A DNA stretch of 7,408 nucleotides from RPQJ01 sp036277615. Lineage in GTDB: Bacteria > Pseudomonadota > Gammaproteobacteria > Steroidobacterales > Steroidobacteraceae. Both the position numbers and the translations under genes were made by a program. Shown here piece by piece: positions 1 through 6,522 of the stretch (positions are counted from its first letter, which is position 1; each line of letters begins with the position of its first letter). Location of the stretch: NCBI GenBank assembly GCA_036277615.1, contig DASUMQ010000195.1:1-7408 (forward strand), given 5' to 3'. The notes below the pieces were generated by a model. It ran no database searches. It was not told the DNA's origin and saw only the letters and a list, made by a program, of their open reading frames with translations.

Positions 1-83
1 TGCACACGGACGACGGCATCGACCCGCCGAATTCCGGCCCGGGCGACTATCGGCTCGGTGAGATCCGCGGCCAGTTGAAATGA
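1..83 (+). CDS. C-terminal end of an unidentified protein (partial)
   Basis: The window opens inside an open frame whose codons begin at base 3 and end with TGA at 81-83. The last residues read GIDPPNSGPGDYRLGEIRGQ followed by LK. The composition looks like genuine coding sequence rather than a shadow frame, and the stop is followed by a convergent palindrome of terminator type, which fits a real gene end. Only 26 residues are visible and they contain no motif I recognise, so no function is proposed. The gene converges on the amidohydrolase gene on the other strand. Confidence 0.5.
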   Translation, partial: HTDDGIDPPNSGPGDYRLGEIRGQLK

Positions 84-141
84 CGACTTGCCGGCCTGGG
101 CCGGCTTGCCAGCGGCCCTGACCCAGGGCCCAGATGCCACC

Positions 142-163
142 CCCCCTCCCGCGCGGGAGGGGG
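142..163. terminator. Perfect 22-bp GC palindrome between convergent genes
   Basis: CCCCCTCCC (142-150) pairs with GGGAGGGGG (155-163) around a self-complementary GCGC centre, giving a perfect palindrome. It lies between the stop of the + strand gene (83) and the stop of the minus-strand amidohydrolase (169). A second, weaker inverted pair, CTGGGCC (96-102) with GGCCCAG (127-133), lies just before it. There is no T-tract, so this is not a textbook intrinsic terminator. A bidirectional terminator is the simplest reading from its position, but a dispersed palindromic repeat cannot be excluded. Confidence 0.5.
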
Positions 164-168
164 CGTGG

Positions 169-1002
169 TCAGAGACGGAACACCCGTCGCGCGTTTCCCT
201 CGAGAAAGAGCGACTCGAGCTCTGCACCCAGTTCGAGCGAGGGGAGCGCTTCGAGCGCCTTGGCCGGCGGCACCATCGGCCAGTTGCTGCCGAACAGCAC
301 CTTGTCGCGACCGTGCCCCCGCAGGTAATCGACCAGCGCGCGGGGATAACGCGCGATCGTATAGGCCGAAGTGTCGATGTAGACGTTCGCGTGCTTGGTG
401 GCGACCGCGATCATCTCGTCGGTCCACGGGTACCCGATGTGGCCGCCGACGATCACCAGTTCGGGGAAGTCGATCGCGACCTGGTCGATGTAGGGAATCG
501 GCCGGCCGAACTCCGACGGCATCAACGGCCCGGTGTGACCGACCTGCGTGCAGAACGGGATCCCGAGCTCACAGCACTCGGCATACACCGGGTAGAAGCG
601 CGCGTGCGTCGGCGGCAGTTCCCAGAGCCACGGCAGCACGCGCACGGCCCGGAAGCCCAGGTCGCGCACGCAGCGGCGCAGTTCCCGGACTGCGTCGCGT
701 GGCCGCGAGATGTCGAGCGAGCCGACGCCCACAAGTCGATCCGGCGCCTCGCGCACGAACGATGCGACCTCGTCGTTCGAGATGAGGTCGCCGCGGGGCC
801 CGACCCACGCACTGATGAGACTGACCGACACCCCGCCCGCGTCCATCGCGTCGAGCGTGACTGTCACGGGCCACTGCGCCGCGGCGGCGAGCGCGGGCCC
901 GCCGAGGCCGCGCGTCCAGCGACGCAGCGACTCGAACATCGGATGGTTCAGGTGGCGCGGCGTGGGATGCTGCGCCCACGCGTCGATGACGGTGCGTCCC
1001 AG
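169..1002 (-). CDS. Amidohydrolase-2 family protein (ACMSD-like TIM barrel), probable CTG start
   Basis: The 277-residue product has the layout of the amidohydrolase-2 family, TIM-barrel metal hydrolases and decarboxylases related to aminocarboxymuconate-semialdehyde decarboxylase. Visible blocks are VIDAWAQHP (5-13), QVGHTGP (153-159, His156), GGHIGYPW (186-193, His188), YIDTSAY (208-214) and VLFGSNWPM (235-243). The usual N-terminal HxH is WxQH here, and the usual late Asp is Asn240, so metal binding may differ from classical members. The family's N-terminal strand lies upstream of the first internal ATG (Met22). No ATG, GTG or TTG exists between that conserved block and the preceding gene's stop, but CTG at 1002-1000 follows GGAGG (1011-1007) by 4 nt. 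I therefore place the start at CTG. The frame stays open upstream to 1524, but only as overlap with the dehydrogenase gene. It lies 11 nt after that gene and is surely co-transcribed. It is probably cytoplasmic, as there is no signal peptide. The substrate is unknown. Confidence 0.87.
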   Translation of the reverse strand: MGRTVIDAWAQHPTPRHLNHPMFESLRRWTRGLGGPALAAAAQWPVTVTLDAMDAGGVSVSLISAWVGPRGDLISNDEVASFVREAPDRLVGVGSLDISRPRDAVRELRRCVRDLGFRAVRVLPWLWELPPTHARFYPVYAECCELGIPFCTQVGHTGPLMPSEFGRPIPYIDQVAIDFPELVIVGGHIGYPWTDEMIAVATKHANVYIDTSAYTIARYPRALVDYLRGHGRDKVLFGSNWPMVPPAKALEALPSLELGAELESLFLEGNARRVFRL

Positions 1003-1011
1003 GGTGCCTCC
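1003..1011 (-). promoter_or_regulatory. Ribosome binding site that decides the amidohydrolase start
   Basis: On the minus strand GGAGG (1011-1007) begins 2 nt after the TAG stop of the dehydrogenase gene and is followed by CACC and then CTG. It is the only strong Shine-Dalgarno sequence near the conserved N-terminus of the amidohydrolase. It supports CTG initiation and translational coupling to the upstream gene. The 4-nt spacing is short but usable. Confidence 0.6.
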
Positions 1012-1013
1012 GG

Positions 1014-2909
1014 CTACTTTCCTTCGACCGTGAACGCGAGCAGCACGTTGCCCGGCAGGTGGAAGTAAATATTGTAGCCAGAGTTCACGAGCAGCATGCC
1101 GTCCTGCACGACGGGGCCGCCACCGCCCATCGAGCCGCCGCGTGCCTTCTCTCCCGACACCGTCGGGAGCTCCTGCCGCGTCTGGTATTCCCAGAGTACC
1201 TTGCCGCTCGATTCGTCGTAGGCGCGTAGGCGCCCGTCCATGTGGCCGGCGAACACGACGCCCGGCATCGACGTGATCGCGGCGAGAATCCCCGGGTCGC
1301 ACGCAGGCTCGCCCTTGCAGATGTCGTCGGCGGGGTTGGCCCACAGCACCTCGCCGGTGAGCGGATCGAGCGCGTAGAGGCCGCCGCGGGGCGGTTCGGC
1401 GTACACCTTGCCGTCCTTGGAGTCGGCCATGTCGGCGATCGGCACGTACACCCGCTTCGCATCCGCGGTCATGCCCCACTGCACACCGCCCTGGATGCTG
1501 CCGCGGCCGACCTTGCGCTCCCACAGCGGCCGCGTCGGCTTGTCCGGATCGACCGCAACGACCGTACCGTCCTTGCGCCCGGCGACGATGACCTGCCGGC
1601 CCGAGGCGGTCGTGACGAGGATCGCACCGGCGCCCATGTCGAAGTCGGGACCGGGTTCGTCGGGACAGTTGGCGTTCTGCAGCATGCAGGCGACGTTCCA
1701 GGCGTCCGCCTCGAACGACTGCCAGCTCCAGCGCACCTTGCCGGTGACCAGGTCGAAGGCGACCACGGCATCGCTCAGGTCCGTGGCCGGCGCCGAATAG
1801 TTGTTGCCCGTCGTGGCGTAGAGCACACCGCGTTTTTCATCGACGGTGAGCGCGCTCCAGATCGGCGCGCCCGAAGGCGCGAACCGCGCGGTGCCTGCAC
1901 GCGTGGTGCCGACGCGCTTCGGCGCCTCGTCGATGGTGTAGGTCTTCCAGCGCGTCTGGCCGGTCTGCGGGTCGAGCGCCAGCACGGAGCCGCGGAACGT
2001 GCAGCACTCGTACGTCGGATCGGCCGACGCTTCCTCCAGCGAGGACACCGGCACGTACAGCGTGCCCGCGTGGTATTTCGGTGAACCGGTGATCGTCGCG
2101 CTCGGGTGATCGTCGGCCTTGATCTTCCAGCGCAGCTCGCCCGTGACCGCATCGACGGCATAGACGCGGCCGACCAGGTCGCCGAAGAACGCGAGCGGGC
2201 GCGTCGGCGCCTTGCCACCGACCCACGGCTCGATCACCACGGGCGTGCGCACCTCGGCGGTCGCGCGGAAGGTCCAGCGCACGCAGCCGCTGCCGGCGTC
2301 CAGCGCGTAGACCGTGCCGTCCTGGCTGCCGACGTAGACGGCGCCCATCGCGAGCGTCGGTTGCGAGCGGGCGCGCTGCGCACCGGGATAGGCGAATGCC
2401 CATTTGAGCGCGAGTTTCGGCACCTCCGCCGCCGGCAGTCCCGCGACCTCGGCCGACACCCGCCGGGAATTGATGGCGTCGATGCCCCAGCCCTCGATGC
2501 GTGGGCCGCGCGCGAGGTCGAACTTCGCAGTCGCGCCGACGCAGCGCGGCGCCGGCCGCGGTGCCTTGTACTCCGCCAGTGTGATTCCGGCCAGGTACTC
2601 GGCGACCTGCTGCTTCTGGTCGGCCGACAGCATTTTCGCCTGCTCCTGCATGACGCCGTGCGTCATCGCGCCGAGGATCGCGTCGGGCGCCATCAGTTGC
2701 AGGAACGTCTTGGCGGGGGCCTTCGCCACCTGCCGGTCGTGGCATTGCGCGCAGTGCGCGCGATAGGCGACCGCGCCCGGCGCGCTTTCGCGGTCGGTCG
2801 TGCGGTACGCCTTCTCGGCTTCGGATCGCGCCTGCTCGACGTCGGCCGCGTTCGCGACGGACGCCGAGGCGAGCCCCAGCAGGGCGAGCAGTGTGACGGT
2901 ACGCAGCAT
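1014..2909 (-). CDS. Secreted cytochrome c-PQQ dehydrogenase, polyvinyl-alcohol dehydrogenase-like
   Basis: The 631-residue protein is predicted to oxidise an alcohol with pyrroloquinoline quinone and pass electrons to its own c-type heme in the periplasm. Residues 1-21 form a Sec signal peptide (MLRTVTLLALLGLASASVANA). A cytochrome c domain follows, with heme motif CAQCH (53-57) and Met87 as a likely axial ligand. From about residue 140 to the end runs a beta-propeller with repeated PQQ-type blades such as VYVGSQDGTVYALDAGSG (191-208), VYAVDAVTGELRW (249-261), VVAFDLVTGKVRW (382-394) and LYALDPLTGEVLW (511-523). The block YECCTFRGSVLALD (300-313), with adjacent cysteines 302-303, and the N-terminal heme domain plus total length resemble cytochrome-type polyvinyl-alcohol dehydrogenases. 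The natural substrate need not be that polymer. The ATG is preceded by GGGGGAA (2919-2913). It is first in an operon with the amidohydrolase and divergent from the second PQQ enzyme. Confidence 0.9.
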   Translation of the reverse strand: MLRTVTLLALLGLASASVANAADVEQARSEAEKAYRTTDRESAPGAVAYRAHCAQCHDRQVAKAPAKTFLQLMAPDAILGAMTHGVMQEQAKMLSADQKQQVAEYLAGITLAEYKAPRPAPRCVGATAKFDLARGPRIEGWGIDAINSRRVSAEVAGLPAAEVPKLALKWAFAYPGAQRARSQPTLAMGAVYVGSQDGTVYALDAGSGCVRWTFRATAEVRTPVVIEPWVGGKAPTRPLAFFGDLVGRVYAVDAVTGELRWKIKADDHPSATITGSPKYHAGTLYVPVSSLEEASADPTYECCTFRGSVLALDPQTGQTRWKTYTIDEAPKRVGTTRAGTARFAPSGAPIWSALTVDEKRGVLYATTGNNYSAPATDLSDAVVAFDLVTGKVRWSWQSFEADAWNVACMLQNANCPDEPGPDFDMGAGAILVTTASGRQVIVAGRKDGTVVAVDPDKPTRPLWERKVGRGSIQGGVQWGMTADAKRVYVPIADMADSKDGKVYAEPPRGGLYALDPLTGEVLWANPADDICKGEPACDPGILAAITSMPGVVFAGHMDGRLRAYDESSGKVLWEYQTRQELPTVSGEKARGGSMGGGGPVVQDGMLLVNSGYNIYFHLPGNVLLAFTVEGK

Positions 2910-2945
2910 CGGTTCCCCCGCAGCGTGGCCCGGCCGGTCGAACTA

Positions 2946-2964
2946 TTTGTTGTCGGCCAACAAG
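2946..2964. promoter_or_regulatory. Candidate operator, copy 1, in the divergent promoter region
   Basis: The 19-bp site TTTGTTGTCGGCCAACAAG contains the perfect inverted repeat TTGTTG-N5-CAACAA (2947-2963). It is the most symmetrical element in the 117-bp gap between the two divergent dehydrogenase genes and lies just before the likely -10 box of the + strand gene. A related copy occurs in reverse orientation before the flavin oxidoreductase (5261-5279). Size and symmetry suit a dimeric regulator of GntR or TetR type, but no regulator gene is present in the window, so the protein partner is a guess. Confidence 0.6.
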
Positions 2965-2979
2965 CAACGTCGCTATATT
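2950..2979 (+). promoter_or_regulatory. Putative sigma-70 promoter of the MDH-type dehydrogenase
   Basis: TATATT at 2974-2979 matches the -10 consensus at five of six positions and lies 47 nt before the ATG. The best -35 is TTGTCG at 2950-2955 (four of six matches, 18-nt spacer), which lies inside the candidate operator. A bound regulator would therefore block or reposition RNA polymerase. The -10 assignment is reasonable; the -35 is weak. Confidence 0.4.
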
Positions 2980-3026
2980 CGTCCGGCCTGCCCTCTGCAG
3001 GCAAGTGCTTTCGGGGGAAGTCGTCC

Positions 3027-5180
3027 ATGGTCCTGCGTGCGCTCACCTGCTCGATGCTGCTGCTCGGTGCATCGTCCGCCTGCATGGCACAGGCGCCCCT
3101 CCAGGTCGCCGTCTACACCGAAGCGCAGGCCGTGCGCGGCAAGCAGACGTACGACCGCTACTGCGCCCAGTGTCACCACCTGACTCTGCGCGGCACCGGA
3201 CACGGCACTGCCCTCGAAGGCAAGCCGTTCCTGCAGCGCTGGGGCACGCGCACGCTGGGCGAGTTGAGCACGTACATCGGCAAGCAGATGTCTTCGAACC
3301 TGCCGCGCGACACGGCGCCCGGCACCTACGACGACCTGGCGGCGCACATCCTGCGCGTGAACGGCGCGACTCATGGCGAGCAGGAACTGGTCGCGACGAA
3401 CACGGTCGTCGTCGGCGCCGCCATCATGGGCGCCGCGTGGGATCCGGCGACGCTCCAGTCGGGAAGCGGGGCCGGCGGCCCGAAGCGCGAGAGCTGGAGC
3501 GGCGCCGCAACGATCGCGGAAGCTGCGCAGAAGGCCGGCACCTGGAGCAACAAGGAGACGCCGGCGTTCTCGCCGGTCACCGACGAGACGTTGCGCAGTC
3601 CGCCCGACGGCGACTGGCTCAGTTTCCGTCGCACGCTCGACGGCTGGGGCTACAGCCCGCTCGACCAGATCAACCGCAGCAACGTGAAGAACCTGCGCCT
3701 CGCGTGGGCGCTCACGATGCGCGAAGGCAGCAACCAGCCGACGCCGCTCGTGCACGACGGGATCATGTTCCTCACGCACCCGGGCAACGTGATCCAGGCC
3801 CTCGACGCGACCAACGGCGAGCTGATCTGGGAATACCAGTACGAGTACCCGCCCGAATCGCAGACGCTCGGCGGACCGACGCGCAACATCGCGATCTACG
3901 AGGACAGGCTTTTTCTCGCGACCTACGACGCCGCGCTCGTCGCGATCGACGCGCGCACGGGCAAGCAGCTCTGGCGCACGGTCAAGGCGGACTACAAGAA
4001 AGGCTTCACGCACACCGCCGGCCCGATCATCGCCGACGGCGTCGTGATCAGCGGCATCAACGGCTGCGAGCGGTTCAAGCCCGAGGGCTGCTTCATCACG
4101 GGCCACGACCCGGACACCGGCCGGGAGCTGTGGCGCACCTCGACGATCGCGCTGCCCGGTGACCCGAACGACCGGACCTGGGGCGGCGTGCCCGTGAGCC
4201 GGCGTGGCGGTGGCGACAACTGGTTCGCGGGCAGCTACGACCCGGCGAGGAAGCTCTTCTTCCTCGGCACGTCGCAACCGAAGCCCTGGGTGGCCGCGAG
4301 TCGCGGCATGTCCGCGCGCGATGCCGCGCTCTACACGAACTCGACGCTCGCACTCGAGCCGCGCACGGGACGGCTGCGCTGGTATTTCCAGCACGTGCCG
4401 GGCGAGACGCTCGACATGGAGACCGGGTTCGAGCGCGTGCTGGTCGACGTCGACGGCAAGCCTTATCTCTACACGGTCGGCAAGGACGGCATCCTCTGGC
4501 GGCTCAACCGCGAGTCCGGCCGCTTCGCCGGCTTCGCCGAGACGCTGTACCAGAACATGTTCGAGCCGCTCGATCACAGGACGGGCAAGCTCGAGTACCG
4601 CAAGGACATCGTCGACGCGAAGATCGGCGATCCCGTGTCCGTCTGCCCGAGCATCTACGGCGGCCACAACTGGCAGGCCTCGGCGTACAGCCCGCAGGCG
4701 CAGTCGCTGATCATCCCGTTGCACCAGCTCTGCGTGGAAATGATCGGGCGCGAGGTCGACCTCGGCGAAGGCGGCGGCGGCTACGGTGGCGAATCGACGG
4801 TCTCGCCGATGCCCGGATCGAACGGAATGCTCGGCCGGCTGAGTGCGTACGACGTGAAGACACTGCAGCCACGCTGGTCGCACACGCAGCGAGCCATGTT
4901 CCTGACCGGCGTGCTCACGACCGGCGGCGGGCTCGCGTTCGTCGGCGACCTCGACCGCTGGTTCAAGGCCTTCGACGCCGAGACGGGCAAGGTGCTGTGG
5001 CAGACGCGTCTCGGCTCGGGCCTGCACGGCTTCCCCGTGAGTTACGCCGCCGGCGGTAAACAGTACGTCGCCGTGCCCACGGGCATGGGGGTCTTCCGGC
5101 TGATGACGGCGCGCCAGGCACCGGACATCTACCAGCCGAACGGCGGCAACATGCTGTACGTGTTCGAACTCGCCGAGTGA
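3027..5180 (+). CDS. Secreted cytochrome c-PQQ dehydrogenase, methanol/ethanol-dehydrogenase type
   Basis: The 717-residue periplasmic quinohemoprotein probably oxidises an alcohol or aldehyde using PQQ plus a metal ion. The start ATG follows GGGGGAAG (3013-3020) by 6 nt; the frame is open upstream to 2106 but only across the opposing gene. Residues 1-22 are a signal peptide, probably cut after AQA. The cytochrome c domain has CAQCH (46-50) and Met88 as probable axial ligand in QMSSNLPRDTAPG. After a linker of roughly 80 residues an eight-blade type propeller begins at DWLSFRRTLDGWGYSPL (196-212) and runs to the C-terminus. By motif position, Glu348 (NGCERF), Gln417 (GTSQPKPW) and Asp463 with Glu465 (ETLDMETG) fall where methanol dehydrogenases hold metal ligands and the catalytic Asp. 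Gln and Glu replace the usual Asn and, in lanthanide enzymes, Asp. Heme at the N-terminus differs from quinohemoprotein alcohol dehydrogenases, where it is C-terminal. Substrate unknown. Confidence 0.9.
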   Translation: MVLRALTCSMLLLGASSACMAQAPLQVAVYTEAQAVRGKQTYDRYCAQCHHLTLRGTGHGTALEGKPFLQRWGTRTLGELSTYIGKQMSSNLPRDTAPGTYDDLAAHILRVNGATHGEQELVATNTVVVGAAIMGAAWDPATLQSGSGAGGPKRESWSGAATIAEAAQKAGTWSNKETPAFSPVTDETLRSPPDGDWLSFRRTLDGWGYSPLDQINRSNVKNLRLAWALTMREGSNQPTPLVHDGIMFLTHPGNVIQALDATNGELIWEYQYEYPPESQTLGGPTRNIAIYEDRLFLATYDAALVAIDARTGKQLWRTVKADYKKGFTHTAGPIIADGVVISGINGCERFKPEGCFITGHDPDTGRELWRTSTIALPGDPNDRTWGGVPVSRRGGGDNWFAGSYDPARKLFFLGTSQPKPWVAASRGMSARDAALYTNSTLALEPRTGRLRWYFQHVPGETLDMETGFERVLVDVDGKPYLYTVGKDGILWRLNRESGRFAGFAETLYQNMFEPLDHRTGKLEYRKDIVDAKIGDPVSVCPSIYGGHNWQASAYSPQAQSLIIPLHQLCVEMIGREVDLGEGGGGYGGESTVSPMPGSNGMLGRLSAYDVKTLQPRWSHTQRAMFLTGVLTTGGGLAFVGDLDRWFKAFDAETGKVLWQTRLGSGLHGFPVSYAAGGKQYVAVPTGMGVFRLMTARQAPDIYQPNGGNMLYVFELAE

Positions 5181-5205
5181 CTGACGGCCCGTTTTGCGTT
5201 GCAGC

Positions 5206-5223
5206 GGGAAATTGCGATTTCCC
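5206..5223 (+). terminator. Hairpin after the MDH-type dehydrogenase gene
   Basis: GGGAAAT (5206-5212) pairs perfectly with ATTTCCC (5217-5223) around a TGCG loop, 25 nt after the TGA of the dehydrogenase gene. No T-tract follows, so this is at best a weak or Rho-assisted terminator. A GTTTTGC stretch lies before rather than after it. If it acts as a terminator, the flavin oxidoreductase would need its own promoter, which fits the second operator-like site downstream. Confidence 0.4.
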
Positions 5224-5260
5224 TGCCGTACTCTCGGCTCATCGGGTCGGCCGCTCTACG

Positions 5261-5279
5261 CTTGCTAGTTGACAACAAG
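5261..5279. promoter_or_regulatory. Candidate operator, copy 2, before the flavin oxidoreductase
   Basis: The site reads CTTGCTAGTTGACAACAAG. Its reverse complement, CTTGTTGTCAACTAGCAAG, matches copy 1 at 14 of 19 positions, and all five differences are transitions. The ends CTTG and CAAG are themselves inverted. It lies 68 nt before the ATG, close to the 62-nt spacing of copy 1 from its + strand gene. It overlaps possible -35 sequences: TTGACA at 5269-5274, without a well-spaced -10, and TTGCTA at 5262-5267, with TAGCAT 17 nt later at 5285-5290. The promoter itself is uncertain. Confidence 0.55.
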
Positions 5280-5347
5280 TGTTTTAGCATCGGTCGCGAG
5301 TCGAGGACCGACGACCCTTCATCCGTTCCATCCAGGGGGACTAGGAC

Positions 5348-6433
5348 ATGCGCGCTGGCTTGCTGATGGTGTTTCAGAATTTCATGGACACGATCACCGA
5401 CAGGGAGGCGTACGAGCGCGACATCCATCTCGCCGGCCTCGCCGAACCCCTGGGTTTCGACACGGTGAGCGGCGTCGAGCACCACTTCTTCAACTACGCC
5501 ATGGCGCCGGACCCGACGCAGTTCCTCAGCTACATGGCGGCCAGGACGGAGCGCATCGGCCTGCTGACCGGCGCGGTGATCCTGCCCTGGTGGCGGGACC
5601 CCATCCGCGTCGTCGAGAAAATGACGCTGCTCGACCACCTGAGCAAGGGACGCGCCCTCTTCGGCATCGGTCGCGGCCTGGCGCGGCGCGAATACGACAT
5701 TTTCGGCATCGACATGAACGAGGCCCGCGACCGCTTCGACGAAGCGGCGGACATGATCATCAAGGGACTCGAAACGGGCATCGTCGAAGGCGACGGCAAG
5801 TTCTTCAAGCAGAAGCGCACCGAGGTCCGGCCGGGCCCCTATAAGAGCTGGAAGGGTCGCTTCTACAGCGTCGCCATGTCGTCGGATTCCGTGCCGGTCG
5901 TCGCGCGGCTCGGCGCCAAGATGATGACGTTCGCGCAGAAACCGTGGGACCAGATGGTGCCGCACTTCGAGTCTTACCGCGCGCTGTACATGCAGCACCA
6001 CAAGGCGCCGCCGCCCGCCCCGGTCTGCGTGGACTTCCTCTGTTGCCACGAGAGCGCCGAGCGGGCCGAATCGCTCGCGCGCGAGCACATGTCGAACTAC
6101 TACGTCACGGTCATGCAGCACTACGAGATGGCGAGCGAGCACTTCAGGAAGATGAAGGGCTACGGCGACTACGCCAACAACGCCGAAATGCTGCGCAGCG
6201 TCGGCATGGAGGAAGCCGGCAAGGCATTCACCGACATCAACACCTTCGGCACGCCGAAGCAGATCCTCGAGAAGCTCGACCAGCGCCGCCGCACGATCGG
6301 CGACTTCGACCTCACGGTGCAGGTGAGCTACGGCGGCATGTCGTGGAAGGACGCCGAATCGAGCATCAAGCTGTTCGCCAAGGAAGTGCTGCCCGAGTTC
6401 CAGTCCTGGAAGCCGCGGGAAAAGGCAGCCTGA
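5348..6433 (+). CDS. LLM-class (bacterial luciferase-like) flavin-dependent oxidoreductase
   Basis: The 361-residue protein belongs to the luciferase-like monooxygenase superfamily, TIM-barrel enzymes using reduced FMN or F420. Family signatures in order are the first strand (MRAGLLMVFQNF, 1-12), GFDTVSGVEHHFFNYAMAPD (36-55, with EHHF at 44-47), RTERIGLLTGAVILP (66-80), RVVEKMTLLDHLSKGRALFG (87-106), GIGRG (106-110), and a long alpha-helical stretch DMNEARDRFDEAADMIIKGL (122-141). Near the C-terminus, NTFGTPKQILEKL (298-310) is the usual block that precedes the last barrel strand. Length is typical of the class. There is no signal peptide, so it is cytoplasmic. The ATG follows AGGGGGA (5334-5340) by 7 nt. 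It sits 167 nt after the dehydrogenase gene on the same strand. Whether it is a monooxygenase or an F420 dehydrogenase, and its substrate, cannot be told from sequence alone. The neighbours suggest a role in oxidative catabolism. Confidence 0.92.
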   Translation: MRAGLLMVFQNFMDTITDREAYERDIHLAGLAEPLGFDTVSGVEHHFFNYAMAPDPTQFLSYMAARTERIGLLTGAVILPWWRDPIRVVEKMTLLDHLSKGRALFGIGRGLARREYDIFGIDMNEARDRFDEAADMIIKGLETGIVEGDGKFFKQKRTEVRPGPYKSWKGRFYSVAMSSDSVPVVARLGAKMMTFAQKPWDQMVPHFESYRALYMQHHKAPPPAPVCVDFLCCHESAERAESLAREHMSNYYVTVMQHYEMASEHFRKMKGYGDYANNAEMLRSVGMEEAGKAFTDINTFGTPKQILEKLDQRRRTIGDFDLTVQVSYGGMSWKDAESSIKLFAKEVLPEFQSWKPREKAA

Positions 6434-6469
6434 GGGCAAGCCACCGGGCGCGCTCCGTGCGCCCAGGCA

Positions 6470-6500
6470 CGAAGAAGCCGGGCCCTGCCCGGCTTCTTCG
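6470..6500. terminator. Strong bidirectional terminator hairpin
   Basis: A 14-bp perfect stem (6470-6483 with 6487-6500) closes a three-base CCT loop; the arms are CGAAGAAGCCGGGC and its complement. It lies 36 nt after the flavin oxidoreductase stop and 22 nt beyond the stop of the convergent membrane-protein gene. The A-rich and T-rich outer ends of the arms give a short T-rich run in either direction, so it can serve both genes. A smaller hairpin, GGGCGC (6446-6451) with GCGCCC (6459-6464), precedes it. Confidence 0.85.
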
Positions 6501-6522
6501 CTTCACGCCGGCGAACGTTGCC

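Noticed and set aside
88..1068. A 326-codon + strand open frame opposite the amidohydrolase
   Set aside because: It is a histidine/arginine-rich shadow translation without motifs, and it begins before the palindrome in the intergenic gap.
2106..3026. N-terminal extension of the MDH-type dehydrogenase
   Set aside because: It would overlap the divergent dehydrogenase gene and its promoter. The ATG at 3027 has a ribosome binding site and begins a clear signal peptide.
3069..3083. Possible lipoprotein signal (SSAC) in the MDH-type dehydrogenase leader
   Set aside because: The -3 position is Ser rather than Leu or a similar residue, and a normal cleavage site (AQA) follows, so ordinary secretion is likelier.
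3548..3554. Another CAACAAG resembling half of the operator motif
   Set aside because: It lies inside coding sequence and lacks the inverted half-site.
2973..5027. A 684-codon open frame on the minus strand opposite the MDH-type dehydrogenase
   Set aside because: Its composition is arginine-, valine- and alanine-rich with no recognisable motif. It mirrors a strongly supported gene in GC-rich DNA, where antisense frames stay open by codon bias.
5269..5274. Consensus TTGACA as a -35 box for the flavin oxidoreductase
   Set aside because: No acceptable -10 lies 16-18 nt downstream (around 5291-5298 is GC-rich), so the match may simply be part of the operator-like palindrome.
5129..6439. A 436-codon minus-strand open frame opposite the luciferase-like gene
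   Set aside because: It is an antisense shadow. It spans the intergenic region and the operator-like site and shows no domain, whereas the + strand has a full family match.
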